From the IMG/VR virus record IMGVR_UViG_3300042905_004017, positions 1-61,443 of that record: a DNA stretch of 61,443 nucleotides, one strand, 5' to 3'. The notes under the pieces are model-generated. The model searched no databases and was not told the origin of the DNA. It was given only the letters and a program-made list of their open reading frames with translations. This DNA is from a virus. This document shows, in pieces, positions 44,895 to 52,528 of this stretch; within the stretch, counting starts at the first letter, position 1; every line of letters begins with the position of its first letter. The translations under genes and the position numbers were made by a program.

Positions 44895-46628
44895 ATGACT
44901 ACTAAACAAATAAAACTAGAATTTGTTAGGCAGCCCGGTAACACCACACTTACACCTAGAACCGATGACCGCTGGGGCTCATTTCAAAACACATATGCAG
45001 CTTGGACTAGTAGTCGGTCTGTGGCTGAGACAATAACAATCACACGCAAGATTGAACTTCAACAAGGTTATTATTTTGTAACAGGCACAGTAGACAATTC
45101 TGGATCGGTGACAGTGAACGGAACGGTAATTAATCTGTTTACATTCAACACTAATATATCTAGAACTGATTTGGGAACAAGTACTAGAATCTACCACAGC
45201 GGTGGATTAATGGATATAGTTATTGACGCACGCAATCAGGGTGATGTAGCCGGAGTTGCTGTGACCATATCGGAACAGGGTCTGAATGTTGTTTCTGCTG
45301 GTGGCCGGAATATTATCAATAGTACGTATGTGGGCAATTTAGTTTGGAGCACTAGAACACCAGGCGTAACTACCATTGGTAGATATGTATTCACAATGCC
45401 TTACGCAGCATCAATCACGGCACATACATGGGGAGCCGGTGGTAGCGGTGCTGCTGGTTACGGCACAGGCGGTAATTGGTTTGGTGGAATCAGTTTTTAT
45501 GCAGCTCCTGGTGGCAGCGGATCACCTGGCCTGTACAATACGCACACTTTTGAAGTTGCAGCCGGCGATGTGGTAGAAGTGTTTGTGGGCTCAGCTGGCC
45601 TACCAGGTACAGTATTAAAAGGTACTCCATATGATGGAGGTAACACACCCGGAGGCAATGGAGGTGCCAGTAGAACATTAGTAGGCGGTGTTGCGGCTCA
45701 AAGCTACAACGGTGGTCGAGGTGGACAAGGTGGTAGATTGGCAATGTACCAAAGCGGCGGCTACGGCAGCAACTATTATCGCAAAGCTGGCGGCGGCACT
45801 GGCGGAGGCGGGGGCGGCGGCGCATCAGGGGTGTTGGTCAACAATTTGCCAGCAATTGTGGCTGGCGGTGGTGGAGGCGGTGGTGGAAGTGGCGCAGCCC
45901 CAGATTTTGCTGTAAACGGTACACAAGGCACTGGTGATTCAAATGCGGCCATTACAAAAAATGCCACAGGAGAAACACCTGGTGACAACAGAGGAGAAAA
46001 TGGTAGAGATGTAGGAATTTACAACTTTGGTGGTGGAGGCGGTGGTGGCGGCGGCGGATACCCCGGTGGTCAAGGCGGTATGAGTAGAGCTGACAGTGAT
46101 AGTTTGGGTTTTCATTACGGATACAATCCTCAAGGCGGAACAGGATTTCACGGCAAGTGCGGCGGAAATTATCCTGCATATCCTGCTTCAACAGGAGCAG
46201 GCACGCTGTATTACGACGCAACATACGGTCGAGGGGGTGCAGGTGGTTTAGGAACAGCAATACTTGGTTTCACTGGTGGTCTAGGAACGGCAGTTTCCAC
46301 TCCCACTCCAATTACTCCAACTGTCGGAGCACCATTTCGCGGCTACGGTGGTCCAGTCTATGGTGATCCACAGCCGGGACAATCAGGAACAGATGGTCGT
46401 GTAGTGTTGATCATGGAACCAATTGGTTTAAGTTCTGTCAAAGTTGGTGGACAGTGGCGTCAGATTACCGAAGCCTTTTATAAAGTAGGCGGAGTATACA
46501 AAGATATTAGCGATATTTTTATAAAAATCAATGATGAATGGAAACCAATTGAAGGTGGTGGTGGCGCTACACCAAACATAAGCAAAGACTCCGGAGATTA
46601 TGGACTCAACAACAGAAATTACTCCTGA
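44895..46628 (+). CDS. Glycine-rich tail adhesin (polyglycine-type receptor binder)
   Basis: Probable receptor-binding protein, 577 residues. The N-terminal 150 residues are beta-rich (YYFVTGTVDNSGSVTVNG). From about 175 to 500 the sequence is dominated by glycine: tracts such as GGGTGGGGGGGASG, GGGGGGGGSG and GGGGGGGGGYPGGQGG separated by short variable loops, the pattern expected of polyglycine type II helix sandwiches as in the gp38 adhesins of T2/S16-type phages. The C-terminus (VKVGGQWRQITEAFYKVGGVYKDISDIFIKINDEWKPI) is a repeated W/Y-containing strand unit common in phage tail proteins. Its place between two fibre genes fits a fibre-tip role. Loops between Gly tracts would set host range. 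Confidence 0.75.
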   Translation: MTTKQIKLEFVRQPGNTTLTPRTDDRWGSFQNTYAAWTSSRSVAETITITRKIELQQGYYFVTGTVDNSGSVTVNGTVINLFTFNTNISRTDLGTSTRIYHSGGLMDIVIDARNQGDVAGVAVTISEQGLNVVSAGGRNIINSTYVGNLVWSTRTPGVTTIGRYVFTMPYAASITAHTWGAGGSGAAGYGTGGNWFGGISFYAAPGGSGSPGLYNTHTFEVAAGDVVEVFVGSAGLPGTVLKGTPYDGGNTPGGNGGASRTLVGGVAAQSYNGGRGGQGGRLAMYQSGGYGSNYYRKAGGGTGGGGGGGASGVLVNNLPAIVAGGGGGGGGSGAAPDFAVNGTQGTGDSNAAITKNATGETPGDNRGENGRDVGIYNFGGGGGGGGGGYPGGQGGMSRADSDSLGFHYGYNPQGGTGFHGKCGGNYPAYPASTGAGTLYYDATYGRGGAGGLGTAILGFTGGLGTAVSTPTPITPTVGAPFRGYGGPVYGDPQPGQSGTDGRVVLIMEPIGLSSVKVGGQWRQITEAFYKVGGVYKDISDIFIKINDEWKPIEGGGGATPNISKDSGDYGLNNRNYS

Positions 46629-46664
46629 TCGCACAAACAAGCTTTATTCTGTTGATTAAACACG

Positions 46665-46672
46665 CATAAATA
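46665..46672 (+). promoter_or_regulatory. Late-promoter-like box CATAAATA before the second fibre gene
   Basis: CATAAATA, seven of eight matches to TATAAATA, lies in the 68-bp gap after the adhesin. A start near 46678 leaves a leader with a GGAG site (46682-46685) and the ATG at 46697. Confidence 0.6.
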
Positions 46673-46696
46673 ACAAAAGTCGGAGAATTTAACAAG

Positions 46697-48331
46697 ATGG
46701 CATACAATATTACCCTAACCAATGGTACTGCTTTAATCAGTGGCGGACTACCAGATGGAACAATTGACACAATTAACAGCAGCTTGACTTTGGTTGGTAA
46801 AAATTATCCCGGATACGGTATTTTCCTAAACCAAAACATGGTAAAATTGATGGAAAATTTTGCCAATGGCTCTGCTCCCACAGCACCACTGCCAGGACAA
46901 TTATGGTGGAATTCGACCACAAAATACCTTAACATAAACACTGCTAGCACCAAGGGCACTGCAAATGCTGTGTGGAAAACCATTGCCACAATGACCTATG
47001 CATCCAGTTTTACTACAACTCCAGTTCCGGGCGAGCAGTGGTATGACACAATCAATGGACAGCTTAAAGTGTGGAACGGATCAGCCTGGGTCACGATTGG
47101 TCCCGCAGCCACAACCGCAACTGGTAACTCAGGGGCTATCCCAGACACAATTGCCGCAGTAAGTCCGGCAGCGACCTACGTGGTTCTTAAATTTTTTATC
47201 AACGACACCCTGGTTGGTATCTGGAGCAAAGAAGCAGCCTTTACAACAGCCATAAGTGGATTTGCACAGGTCAATCGCGGTCTAAACCTCAGCACAGATT
47301 TGAGCCAGGCCTATTACGGTAACGCCGATGTGGCATTATCACTGTCTGTGAGTGGTGTCAAAGTTCCTGGCACAAGTTTTTTAAGAAACGACACATCCGG
47401 TACAATTGCAGGAGCATTGACCTTGAGTGGAGCCGCCAGTGACGGTGGACTCACATTTGGGCAAGCTGGGGACTTTGTAGGATCAGTCAGCAGCGGCAAT
47501 GTGACCCTAAGAAATCAAACCAACAACAGAGAACTAATTTTAAGCTTAAAAACCGGAGGTGTACAAACACCATTTTTTAAAGGCAATTGGCAAACAGGAT
47601 TACCAGAAGCATTTGCTAATCCCACAGTATCTAGCCCGGCCCTTACCTTGGCTACAAAAAGTTATGTAGACAACCAACTTGGCAGTGGTACCGGAGTAAG
47701 CACATTTGCAGCCAGTTTGAATCCTGATGCAAACGTTACATACACGTTAGGAAATACAACAAACAGATGGAGTAATGTGTTCACAGAAAGTGTATTGGTT
47801 GGTAATGTGTTTGCTGCCAATGCCAATGTACACACAGTTTATGCATCTGGTACCATATTGCCAACGTCCAATACCACTGTTAATCTAGGAAGTACAGGCA
47901 TGTGGTTTAATACGTTTTATGGAGTGTCTGTACAAGCACAATACGCTGACTTGGCAGAAAGATTTGAAACAGATCAACCGTATGATCCAGGCACTGTAGT
48001 TGCACTTGGTGGCATAAAAGAAATTACCGCGGCTGCCGAAGAATTAAGCGAAGATGTGTTTGGCGTCATAAGTACTAGAGCAGCTTATTTGATGAATGGT
48101 GCTGCTGGATCAGACACAACTCATCCACCAGTGGCAGTCAACGGCCGAGTACCTGTAAGAGTGATAGGGCCAATACGCAAAGGTGATCGATTGGTAAGTG
48201 CAGGCAACGGCTTGGCCAGAGCTGGTGCAAAACATGAACTGTCACCATTTAATGTGATTGGTCGCAGTCTACAAGACAAATTAGACACCGGTGAAGGCAC
48301 AATCGAAGCCATTGTCAAACTCAATAGTTAG
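46697..48331 (+). CDS. Tail-fibre protein with C-terminal collar-like domain
   Basis: A 544-residue fibre protein. Its first 80 residues (SLTLVGKNYPGYGIFLNQNMVKLMENFANGSAPTAPLPGQLWWN) are a paralogue of the N-terminus of the fibre at 43778. The middle is beta-rich with repeats (NTTNRWSNVFTES, NTTVNLGSTGMWFNTFYG), typical of phage fibre shafts. The C-terminus YADLAERFETDQPYDPGTVVALGG...VFGVISTRAAYLMN...VAVNGRVPVRVIGPIRKGDRLV...VIGRSL (about 415-540) is a compact beta domain widespread at the ends of marine phage fibres. Whether it is a trimerisation or self-cleaving module cannot be told here. A late-promoter box and GGAG site precede the gene. Confidence 0.75.
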   Translation: MAYNITLTNGTALISGGLPDGTIDTINSSLTLVGKNYPGYGIFLNQNMVKLMENFANGSAPTAPLPGQLWWNSTTKYLNINTASTKGTANAVWKTIATMTYASSFTTTPVPGEQWYDTINGQLKVWNGSAWVTIGPAATTATGNSGAIPDTIAAVSPAATYVVLKFFINDTLVGIWSKEAAFTTAISGFAQVNRGLNLSTDLSQAYYGNADVALSLSVSGVKVPGTSFLRNDTSGTIAGALTLSGAASDGGLTFGQAGDFVGSVSSGNVTLRNQTNNRELILSLKTGGVQTPFFKGNWQTGLPEAFANPTVSSPALTLATKSYVDNQLGSGTGVSTFAASLNPDANVTYTLGNTTNRWSNVFTESVLVGNVFAANANVHTVYASGTILPTSNTTVNLGSTGMWFNTFYGVSVQAQYADLAERFETDQPYDPGTVVALGGIKEITAAAEELSEDVFGVISTRAAYLMNGAAGSDTTHPPVAVNGRVPVRVIGPIRKGDRLVSAGNGLARAGAKHELSPFNVIGRSLQDKLDTGEGTIEAIVKLNS

Positions 48332-48341
48332 GAAATAAAGT

Positions 48342-49295
48342 ATGTCTTACGCACAAGGTAGTTTAATTGAAGCACAAGATTATAATCAAATACTAGGCGC
48401 TAATACTAGTACAGACACCAGTACGATTCATGCTGTGTGGGCTTGGGGCAACGGTAGTAGAGGATATGGACAAACTCCTATTAGTCAGGTATCGGTGGCC
48501 AGTCTTGTTACAGCCACTCAATGGGCCACATTGGTTAACACAGTTAATAGTGCCAACTTACACATTCGCAATACCAGTTCTGGTTTAACTGCCAACACAG
48601 CAGGTCAGGTAATTGGGCATTCTGGCGGCTTACCTACCGCCATTACATTACTAAATCAAGACAGATTGTTGTTTGCAACCAATTCGGCTGTTGTGGCCAA
48701 CCAAAGCTCATTGACTGCATACCCGGCCTGGATAGTAGCCGATACTTCTGCCACAGTAACAAGAAGTTTTGGTGCCAATGTAGCATTTGCCAGTCCAGAT
48801 GCAGCAAGATTTTTCTTCAATGCCGGAGGCAGATTAAAATTCAATTGCAGTGCTGTGAACAATGTGGGCGCTGGTTCGAGATCTGCTGCTGTTGTAGACT
48901 TGTTTAATTTTGCAGGTGGAATAGCCACATTTGGCGCCAATACCAATGGCGGCAGGACCGGCACAGGCGGTACTTTGAACAGCAATGATACTGCAAAAGG
49001 TTATTATGAAGCCACAATTGCAAACATACAGTTAGTGTCAATCACATCAACCACAAGTTTATACACTTCAGATACTGTTACAATAACTTACAGAACTAAC
49101 GGCACTCAAGGACAACACAACGATAATGGCACTATTCTAAGTTTTTGGATAAACATTTCGTCGGCACAAGGAAGTGGTTCTCCTAGTGTCAACGACAACA
49201 TCAACATTACACCCACTGTGACAGTAGACGTTTCGGCTCCTGAAACAACCAATTTGACCAATACCTGGGGCACTGTCACAGTTACTCGTCAATAA
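48342..49295 (+). CDS. Virion structural protein, fibre operon end
   Basis: A 317-residue S/T/N-rich protein. The N-terminus MSYAQGSLIEAQDYNQILG and WAWGNGSRGYGQTPISQVSVASLVTATQWATLV resemble proteins that end fibre operons in marine T4-like phages; DYN near residue 13 and the GYGQ motif are the recognisable parts. The remainder is a beta-rich fold (RFFFNAGGRLKFNCSAV, TDTVTITYRTNG). A GGAAATAAAG site precedes the ATG 10 bp after the previous gene. Probably a fibre or adhesin component; no enzymatic motif. Confidence 0.6.
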   Translation: MSYAQGSLIEAQDYNQILGANTSTDTSTIHAVWAWGNGSRGYGQTPISQVSVASLVTATQWATLVNTVNSANLHIRNTSSGLTANTAGQVIGHSGGLPTAITLLNQDRLLFATNSAVVANQSSLTAYPAWIVADTSATVTRSFGANVAFASPDAARFFFNAGGRLKFNCSAVNNVGAGSRSAAVVDLFNFAGGIATFGANTNGGRTGTGGTLNSNDTAKGYYEATIANIQLVSITSTTSLYTSDTVTITYRTNGTQGQHNDNGTILSFWINISSAQGSGSPSVNDNINITPTVTVDVSAPETTNLTNTWGTVTVTRQ

Positions 49296-49312
49296 GTTAT
49301 CTAAAAAAAGTC

Positions 49313-49353
49313 TTTACCTTTATACAAGGTTAGCGTAAAATACTGCTAACCTT
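49313..49353 (+). promoter_or_regulatory. Sigma70-like promoter with palindromic operator
   Basis: TTTACC (49313-49318), a 17-bp spacer, then TAAAAT (49336-49341) make a good host-type promoter. A perfect 9-bp inverted repeat, AAGGTTAGC (49326-49334) and GCTAACCTT (49345-49353), flanks the -10 hexamer exactly, so a dimeric repressor or activator bound there would control it. The predicted start is near 49348, about 21 nt before the first island gene. As RNA the repeat could also fold into a hairpin, but the T-run after it is poor. Confidence 0.65.
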
Positions 49354-49368
49354 TCTACAATCTTTAAC

Positions 49369-49683
49369 ATGGATACCATAAACGATATTGTAGGCCAGAT
49401 AAAATTGGCCACAGATTTTCAAATCAACAAAAAAATTTTACGAGAAAAAATTTGCTCAGACCTACACATGACTCACAACGGAGGCATGTTTAAAATTTCA
49501 CCAGAATTGTTAGCATTTGTACAAACCTGGCCCATCGATGAATTGTGTTTGGAAGATGCGTACGAAAATCCTGTACAAATTGATCGACAGACATTTTTAA
49601 TCACTGCACAACAACACTATCAAACCGTTATGAATCGTTGGCATCAGCAATATGAAGATCTCAAAAAAATCAGAAAAATCTAG
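49369..49683 (+). CDS. Unknown small protein, first gene of the accessory island
   Basis: A 104-residue mainly helical protein. It starts MDTINDIVGQIKLATDFQ and contains LREKICSDLHMTHNGGMFKISPELLAFVQTW (about 24-54), then DAYENPVQIDRQTFLITAQQHYQTVMNRWHQQYEDLKKIRKI. No known motif is recognised. It directly follows the operator-flanked promoter; a small first gene here could be the regulator of the island, but no helix-turn-helix is evident. Its end overlaps the next gene by 32 bp. Confidence 0.55.
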   Translation: MDTINDIVGQIKLATDFQINKKILREKICSDLHMTHNGGMFKISPELLAFVQTWPIDELCLEDAYENPVQIDRQTFLITAQQHYQTVMNRWHQQYEDLKKIRKI

Positions 49684-50440
49684 AGGAATTTTGGCTTTTG
49701 CTTACAATGTTGAAACTATTGATTATGTATCAATAGCCAAACAAACTTTGCAGTTGGCCGGTAAAAAATTAGATTTACCATACACGTTGATAACAGATAA
49801 AGAATTTCACAATCAATCTCAAAATTCAAGATATGACATTGACTCCGGAAAGTTTATTACATGGAGAAATACAGGTAGGCATTGTGCATATGATTTGACA
49901 CCCTATGACGAAACATTAGTTATTGATGTAGATTATGTTGTGTTAAACAGCAATCTAAATAAAATATTTGATTGTGAATGGGATTATCTGTTGCAAAGAA
50001 ACACCTTTGCGTTGACCACACAGTACCCGCTACTGATGGGAGAAACCAGTTTACCGTTTGTCTGGGCCACGGTATTTGCATTTAGAAAAACTGCCAAATC
50101 TCGAATGTATTTTGATCTAGTAGGAAGAATACAAAGAAACTATAATTATTATCGATCACTTTACAATATTCAAGAAAGAATTTTTAGAAACGATTTTGCA
50201 TTTGCAATAGCGGACGTGATTTTAAATGGCTACAGCATAATAACAAATTCTATACCAGAGAATATGTTGACTGTAGATCAGGTGATAGATAGTATTCAAA
50301 CGCTTGATGATAATTTAGTTATAAAAGATTCCAACCGAGCCTATGTTGTGCCAAGAAACAATCTGCATGTAATGAGCAAAGCATACTTACAAAGTAAAGA
50401 TTTTAGTAAATTGATCAAGGGATTACTTGATGAATCATAA
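49652..50440 (+). CDS. GT-A-like glycosyltransferase
   Basis: Probable nucleotide-sugar-dependent glycosyltransferase. In 262 residues: an N-terminal Rossmann-like half (ILAFAYNVETIDYVSIAKQTLQLAGKKLDLPYTLIT), the DxD-type metal site in YDETLVIDVDYVVLNSNL (DVD at 92-94) and the acceptor-side segment FRNDFAFAIADVILNGY near 180-195. The start, ATG at 49652, overlaps the previous gene, and the end overlaps the next by 11 bp, so these genes are translated as a chain. The next gene is a divergent paralogue. Confidence 0.7.
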   Translation: MKISKKSEKSRGILAFAYNVETIDYVSIAKQTLQLAGKKLDLPYTLITDKEFHNQSQNSRYDIDSGKFITWRNTGRHCAYDLTPYDETLVIDVDYVVLNSNLNKIFDCEWDYLLQRNTFALTTQYPLLMGETSLPFVWATVFAFRKTAKSRMYFDLVGRIQRNYNYYRSLYNIQERIFRNDFAFAIADVILNGYSIITNSIPENMLTVDQVIDSIQTLDDNLVIKDSNRAYVVPRNNLHVMSKAYLQSKDFSKLIKGLLDES

Positions 50441-51254
50441 AGAACAATTTGGTTATTTGACAGTGGCATGTAATAACAATCAAGTTGATTATTTGCGATT
50501 GGCCTATGCACAAGCTTTGTGCGTGAAAAAAACACAAAAGAACAATCGGTTTGCAGTAATTGTAGATGCCAACACTGAAAAATTCTTAAATGAAAAACAT
50601 CAACAGGTGTTTGATTATGTGATACAAGTGCCCGAACACAATCTTGGTCCATATGGTGCAGAAGCCTTCGTATTTGACTTAACTCCGTTTAAAGAAACAA
50701 TCAAACTAGAGAGTGACATACTTTTGACACGCAGCATAGATCATTGGATTAATACGTTTAGGTTGAGAGACATGGTGTTGAGTGTGGGATGTAAAAATTA
50801 TCGCCAAGAGCCGTCATTGTCTAGAGCATATAGAAAAACATTTGACGATAACCATTTACCGGATGTGTATAATGGATTAATGTATTTTAGATTTACACAG
50901 ACTGCAAAGAATTTTTTTGATACAGCTAAAAATATTTTTTCCAATTGGGACACAATAAAAAATCAAATAAAAAATTGCAGGGAAGACATACCTAGTACAG
51001 ATTTGGTTTTTGCACTGTCAGCTCAAATAATAGGGCCGGAGTTGTGTACCCTACCCACTGCTGATTTTATTAATTTTGTACACATGAAATCTGCAATAAA
51101 TGAATTTGATCGTGATTTAAATTTTAATCAAGTTTTTGTCACTGAATTTGATACGGGCATGATTAGAATCAATAATGTAAATCAATATCATCCTTTGCAC
51201 TATTATGATAAAAACTTTTTAACCGACGAAATGATAGATTATTATGAGCAATGA
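50430..51254 (+). CDS. GT-A-like protein with altered DxD motif
   Basis: A 274-residue paralogue of the preceding protein in layout: GYLTVACNNNQVDYLRLAYAQALCVKKTQKNNRFAVIVD at the start, then FDLTPFKETIKLESDILLTRSIDHWI, where ESD (94-96) replaces the usual DxD. The segment PDVYNGLMYFRFTQTAKNFFD and CREDIPSTDLVFALSAQIIG corresponds to acceptor-side parts of GT-A enzymes. The loss of the first aspartate leaves activity uncertain; it may partner the intact enzyme. I chose ATG 50430 over the adjacent TTG. Overlaps of 11 bp on both sides. Confidence 0.6.
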   Translation: MNHKEQFGYLTVACNNNQVDYLRLAYAQALCVKKTQKNNRFAVIVDANTEKFLNEKHQQVFDYVIQVPEHNLGPYGAEAFVFDLTPFKETIKLESDILLTRSIDHWINTFRLRDMVLSVGCKNYRQEPSLSRAYRKTFDDNHLPDVYNGLMYFRFTQTAKNFFDTAKNIFSNWDTIKNQIKNCREDIPSTDLVFALSAQIIGPELCTLPTADFINFVHMKSAINEFDRDLNFNQVFVTEFDTGMIRINNVNQYHPLHYYDKNFLTDEMIDYYEQ

Positions 51255-51618
51255 TTTCTGGCAAGAAGTTTTTAGATTGGTTGACGAATATGATGCTGCT
51301 CGTCCTCAAATAACGATCGAACCTAGATTGTACTACAACACGCAAGATGGCACTGTTACAGGCTATTGCGAAACTGCTCATCCTGACAATGAAAATTATA
51401 TAGTTTTAGAAAATCCTGATGTTTACTTTAGAAACAACACAAATTTATTAAGAGTAAAAGATGGCAAATTGATTGTTATTGATCCCAAGCAACCAAGCAA
51501 GGCAAGACTAAAAAAATCCACGGCTGGGTATAAAACAGTAAAAGAGCACGCCTCGTTGCTGTTGGAATCAACAGAAGATTATCATGATATCGAATACTAT
51601 GACCACACAAACGATTGA
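51244..51618 (+). CDS. Unknown small protein
   Basis: A 124-residue polar protein. It begins MSNDFWQEVFRLVDEYDAARP, then a beta-rich central part EPRLYYNTQDGTVTGYCETAHPDNENYIVLENPDVYF and KDGKLIVIDPKQPSKARLKKSTAGYKT, ending in an acidic tail. Proteins of this look sit next to glycosyltransferase and radical SAM genes here, but I do not know the family. Overlaps the next gene by 20 bp. Confidence 0.5.
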   Translation: MSNDFWQEVFRLVDEYDAARPQITIEPRLYYNTQDGTVTGYCETAHPDNENYIVLENPDVYFRNNTNLLRVKDGKLIVIDPKQPSKARLKKSTAGYKTVKEHASLLLESTEDYHDIEYYDHTND

Positions 51619-52528
51619 TATAGCAGATTTAGATTGTATTTTTTTAACTTATGACGAACCTAAAAAAGAAGAATTCTGGATACGTATTCAAAACATGGTG
51701 CCGTGGGCAAAACGAGTTGACGGTGTCAAAGGGTCAGATGCTGCACACAAAGCTGCCGCCGCTGCAAGCGACACAGAACGATTTGTTCTAGTTGATGGAG
51801 ACAACATACCCGATCCAGAGTTTTTTAACTTACAGTTACGGATAGACGAAAGAAATCATGACCACGTTTTTAGATGGAAAGCACGTAATGTGGTAAATGG
51901 TTTGCGTTATGGTAATGGCGGTGTAAGTTGCTGGACTCGAGAGTTTGTTTTCAACATGCGTACCCACGAAGCCAGTTTAGGTGACGAAGAAACTGCCGTG
52001 GAATTTTGTTTTAATCCCAAATACACAGCCATGCACAATTGTTACAGTACAACCTATCCTAATGGTAGTGCCAAACAAGCATGGCGTGCTGGATTTAGAG
52101 AAGGTGTAAAAATGTGTCTTGACCGGGGGCACAAACCTTCATTACAGGAATTTGAAGAAGGCGTGAATAAAAGAAATTATGATAATCTTTGTATATGGCA
52201 CAGCGTAGGTGCTGATGTAGAAAACGGTTACTGGGCCATGTACGGAGCAAGACTAGGCACATACATGATCATGCTAGAAGGATGGGATTACCATCAGGTA
52301 CAAGATTTTGACATGTTAGAAAAGTTATGGTCAAGCTTTGGTAAAGAAGACCCCCAAGAAGGATGTGAACGCATTGAAGATGCATTACGCAATAGACTGG
52401 GACTACCTATTGTTATGTTCACGCCTGATCAAAGTCGATTCTTCAAGCATCATTATTCAACTGGTCAAAGAAACAGTGAAATTATGATGACAGAAATTGA
52501 TGTAATACGAAGGATTGAAGGATGGTAA
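51599..52528 (+). CDS. GT-A-like glycosyltransferase with DGDN motif
   Basis: A 309-residue probable glycosyltransferase. The start LDCIFLTYDEPKKEEFW is followed by NMVPWAKRVDGVKGSDAAHKAAAAASDTERFVLVDGDNIPDPEFF, with the metal-binding DGD at 66-68. The central part YGNGGVSCWTREFVFNMRTHEASLGDEETAVEFCF and AFREG-like helices suggest the acceptor half; the C-terminal 80 residues contain W/Y-rich segments (GYWAMYGARLGTYMIMLEGWDYHQVQDF). The alternative ATG at 51584 would add five residues; I prefer 51599 for its better fit to the conserved beginning. The end overlaps the first radical SAM gene by 7 bp. Confidence 0.7.
   Translation: MTTQTIDIADLDCIFLTYDEPKKEEFWIRIQNMVPWAKRVDGVKGSDAAHKAAAAASDTERFVLVDGDNIPDPEFFNLQLRIDERNHDHVFRWKARNVVNGLRYGNGGVSCWTREFVFNMRTHEASLGDEETAVEFCFNPKYTAMHNCYSTTYPNGSAKQAWRAGFREGVKMCLDRGHKPSLQEFEEGVNKRNYDNLCIWHSVGADVENGYWAMYGARLGTYMIMLEGWDYHQVQDFDMLEKLWSSFGKEDPQEGCERIEDALRNRLGLPIVMFTPDQSRFFKHHYSTGQRNSEIMMTEIDVIRRIEGW

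Noticed and set aside
45776-45988. Proline-rich frame on the minus strand
   Set aside because: Complement of the glycine tracts of the adhesin gene; no start signal.
49326-49353. The 9-bp inverted repeat as a terminator of the fibre operon
   Set aside because: The T-run after it is short and interrupted, and the repeat is centred on a -10 hexamer with a correct -35 spacing, so an operator explains it better.
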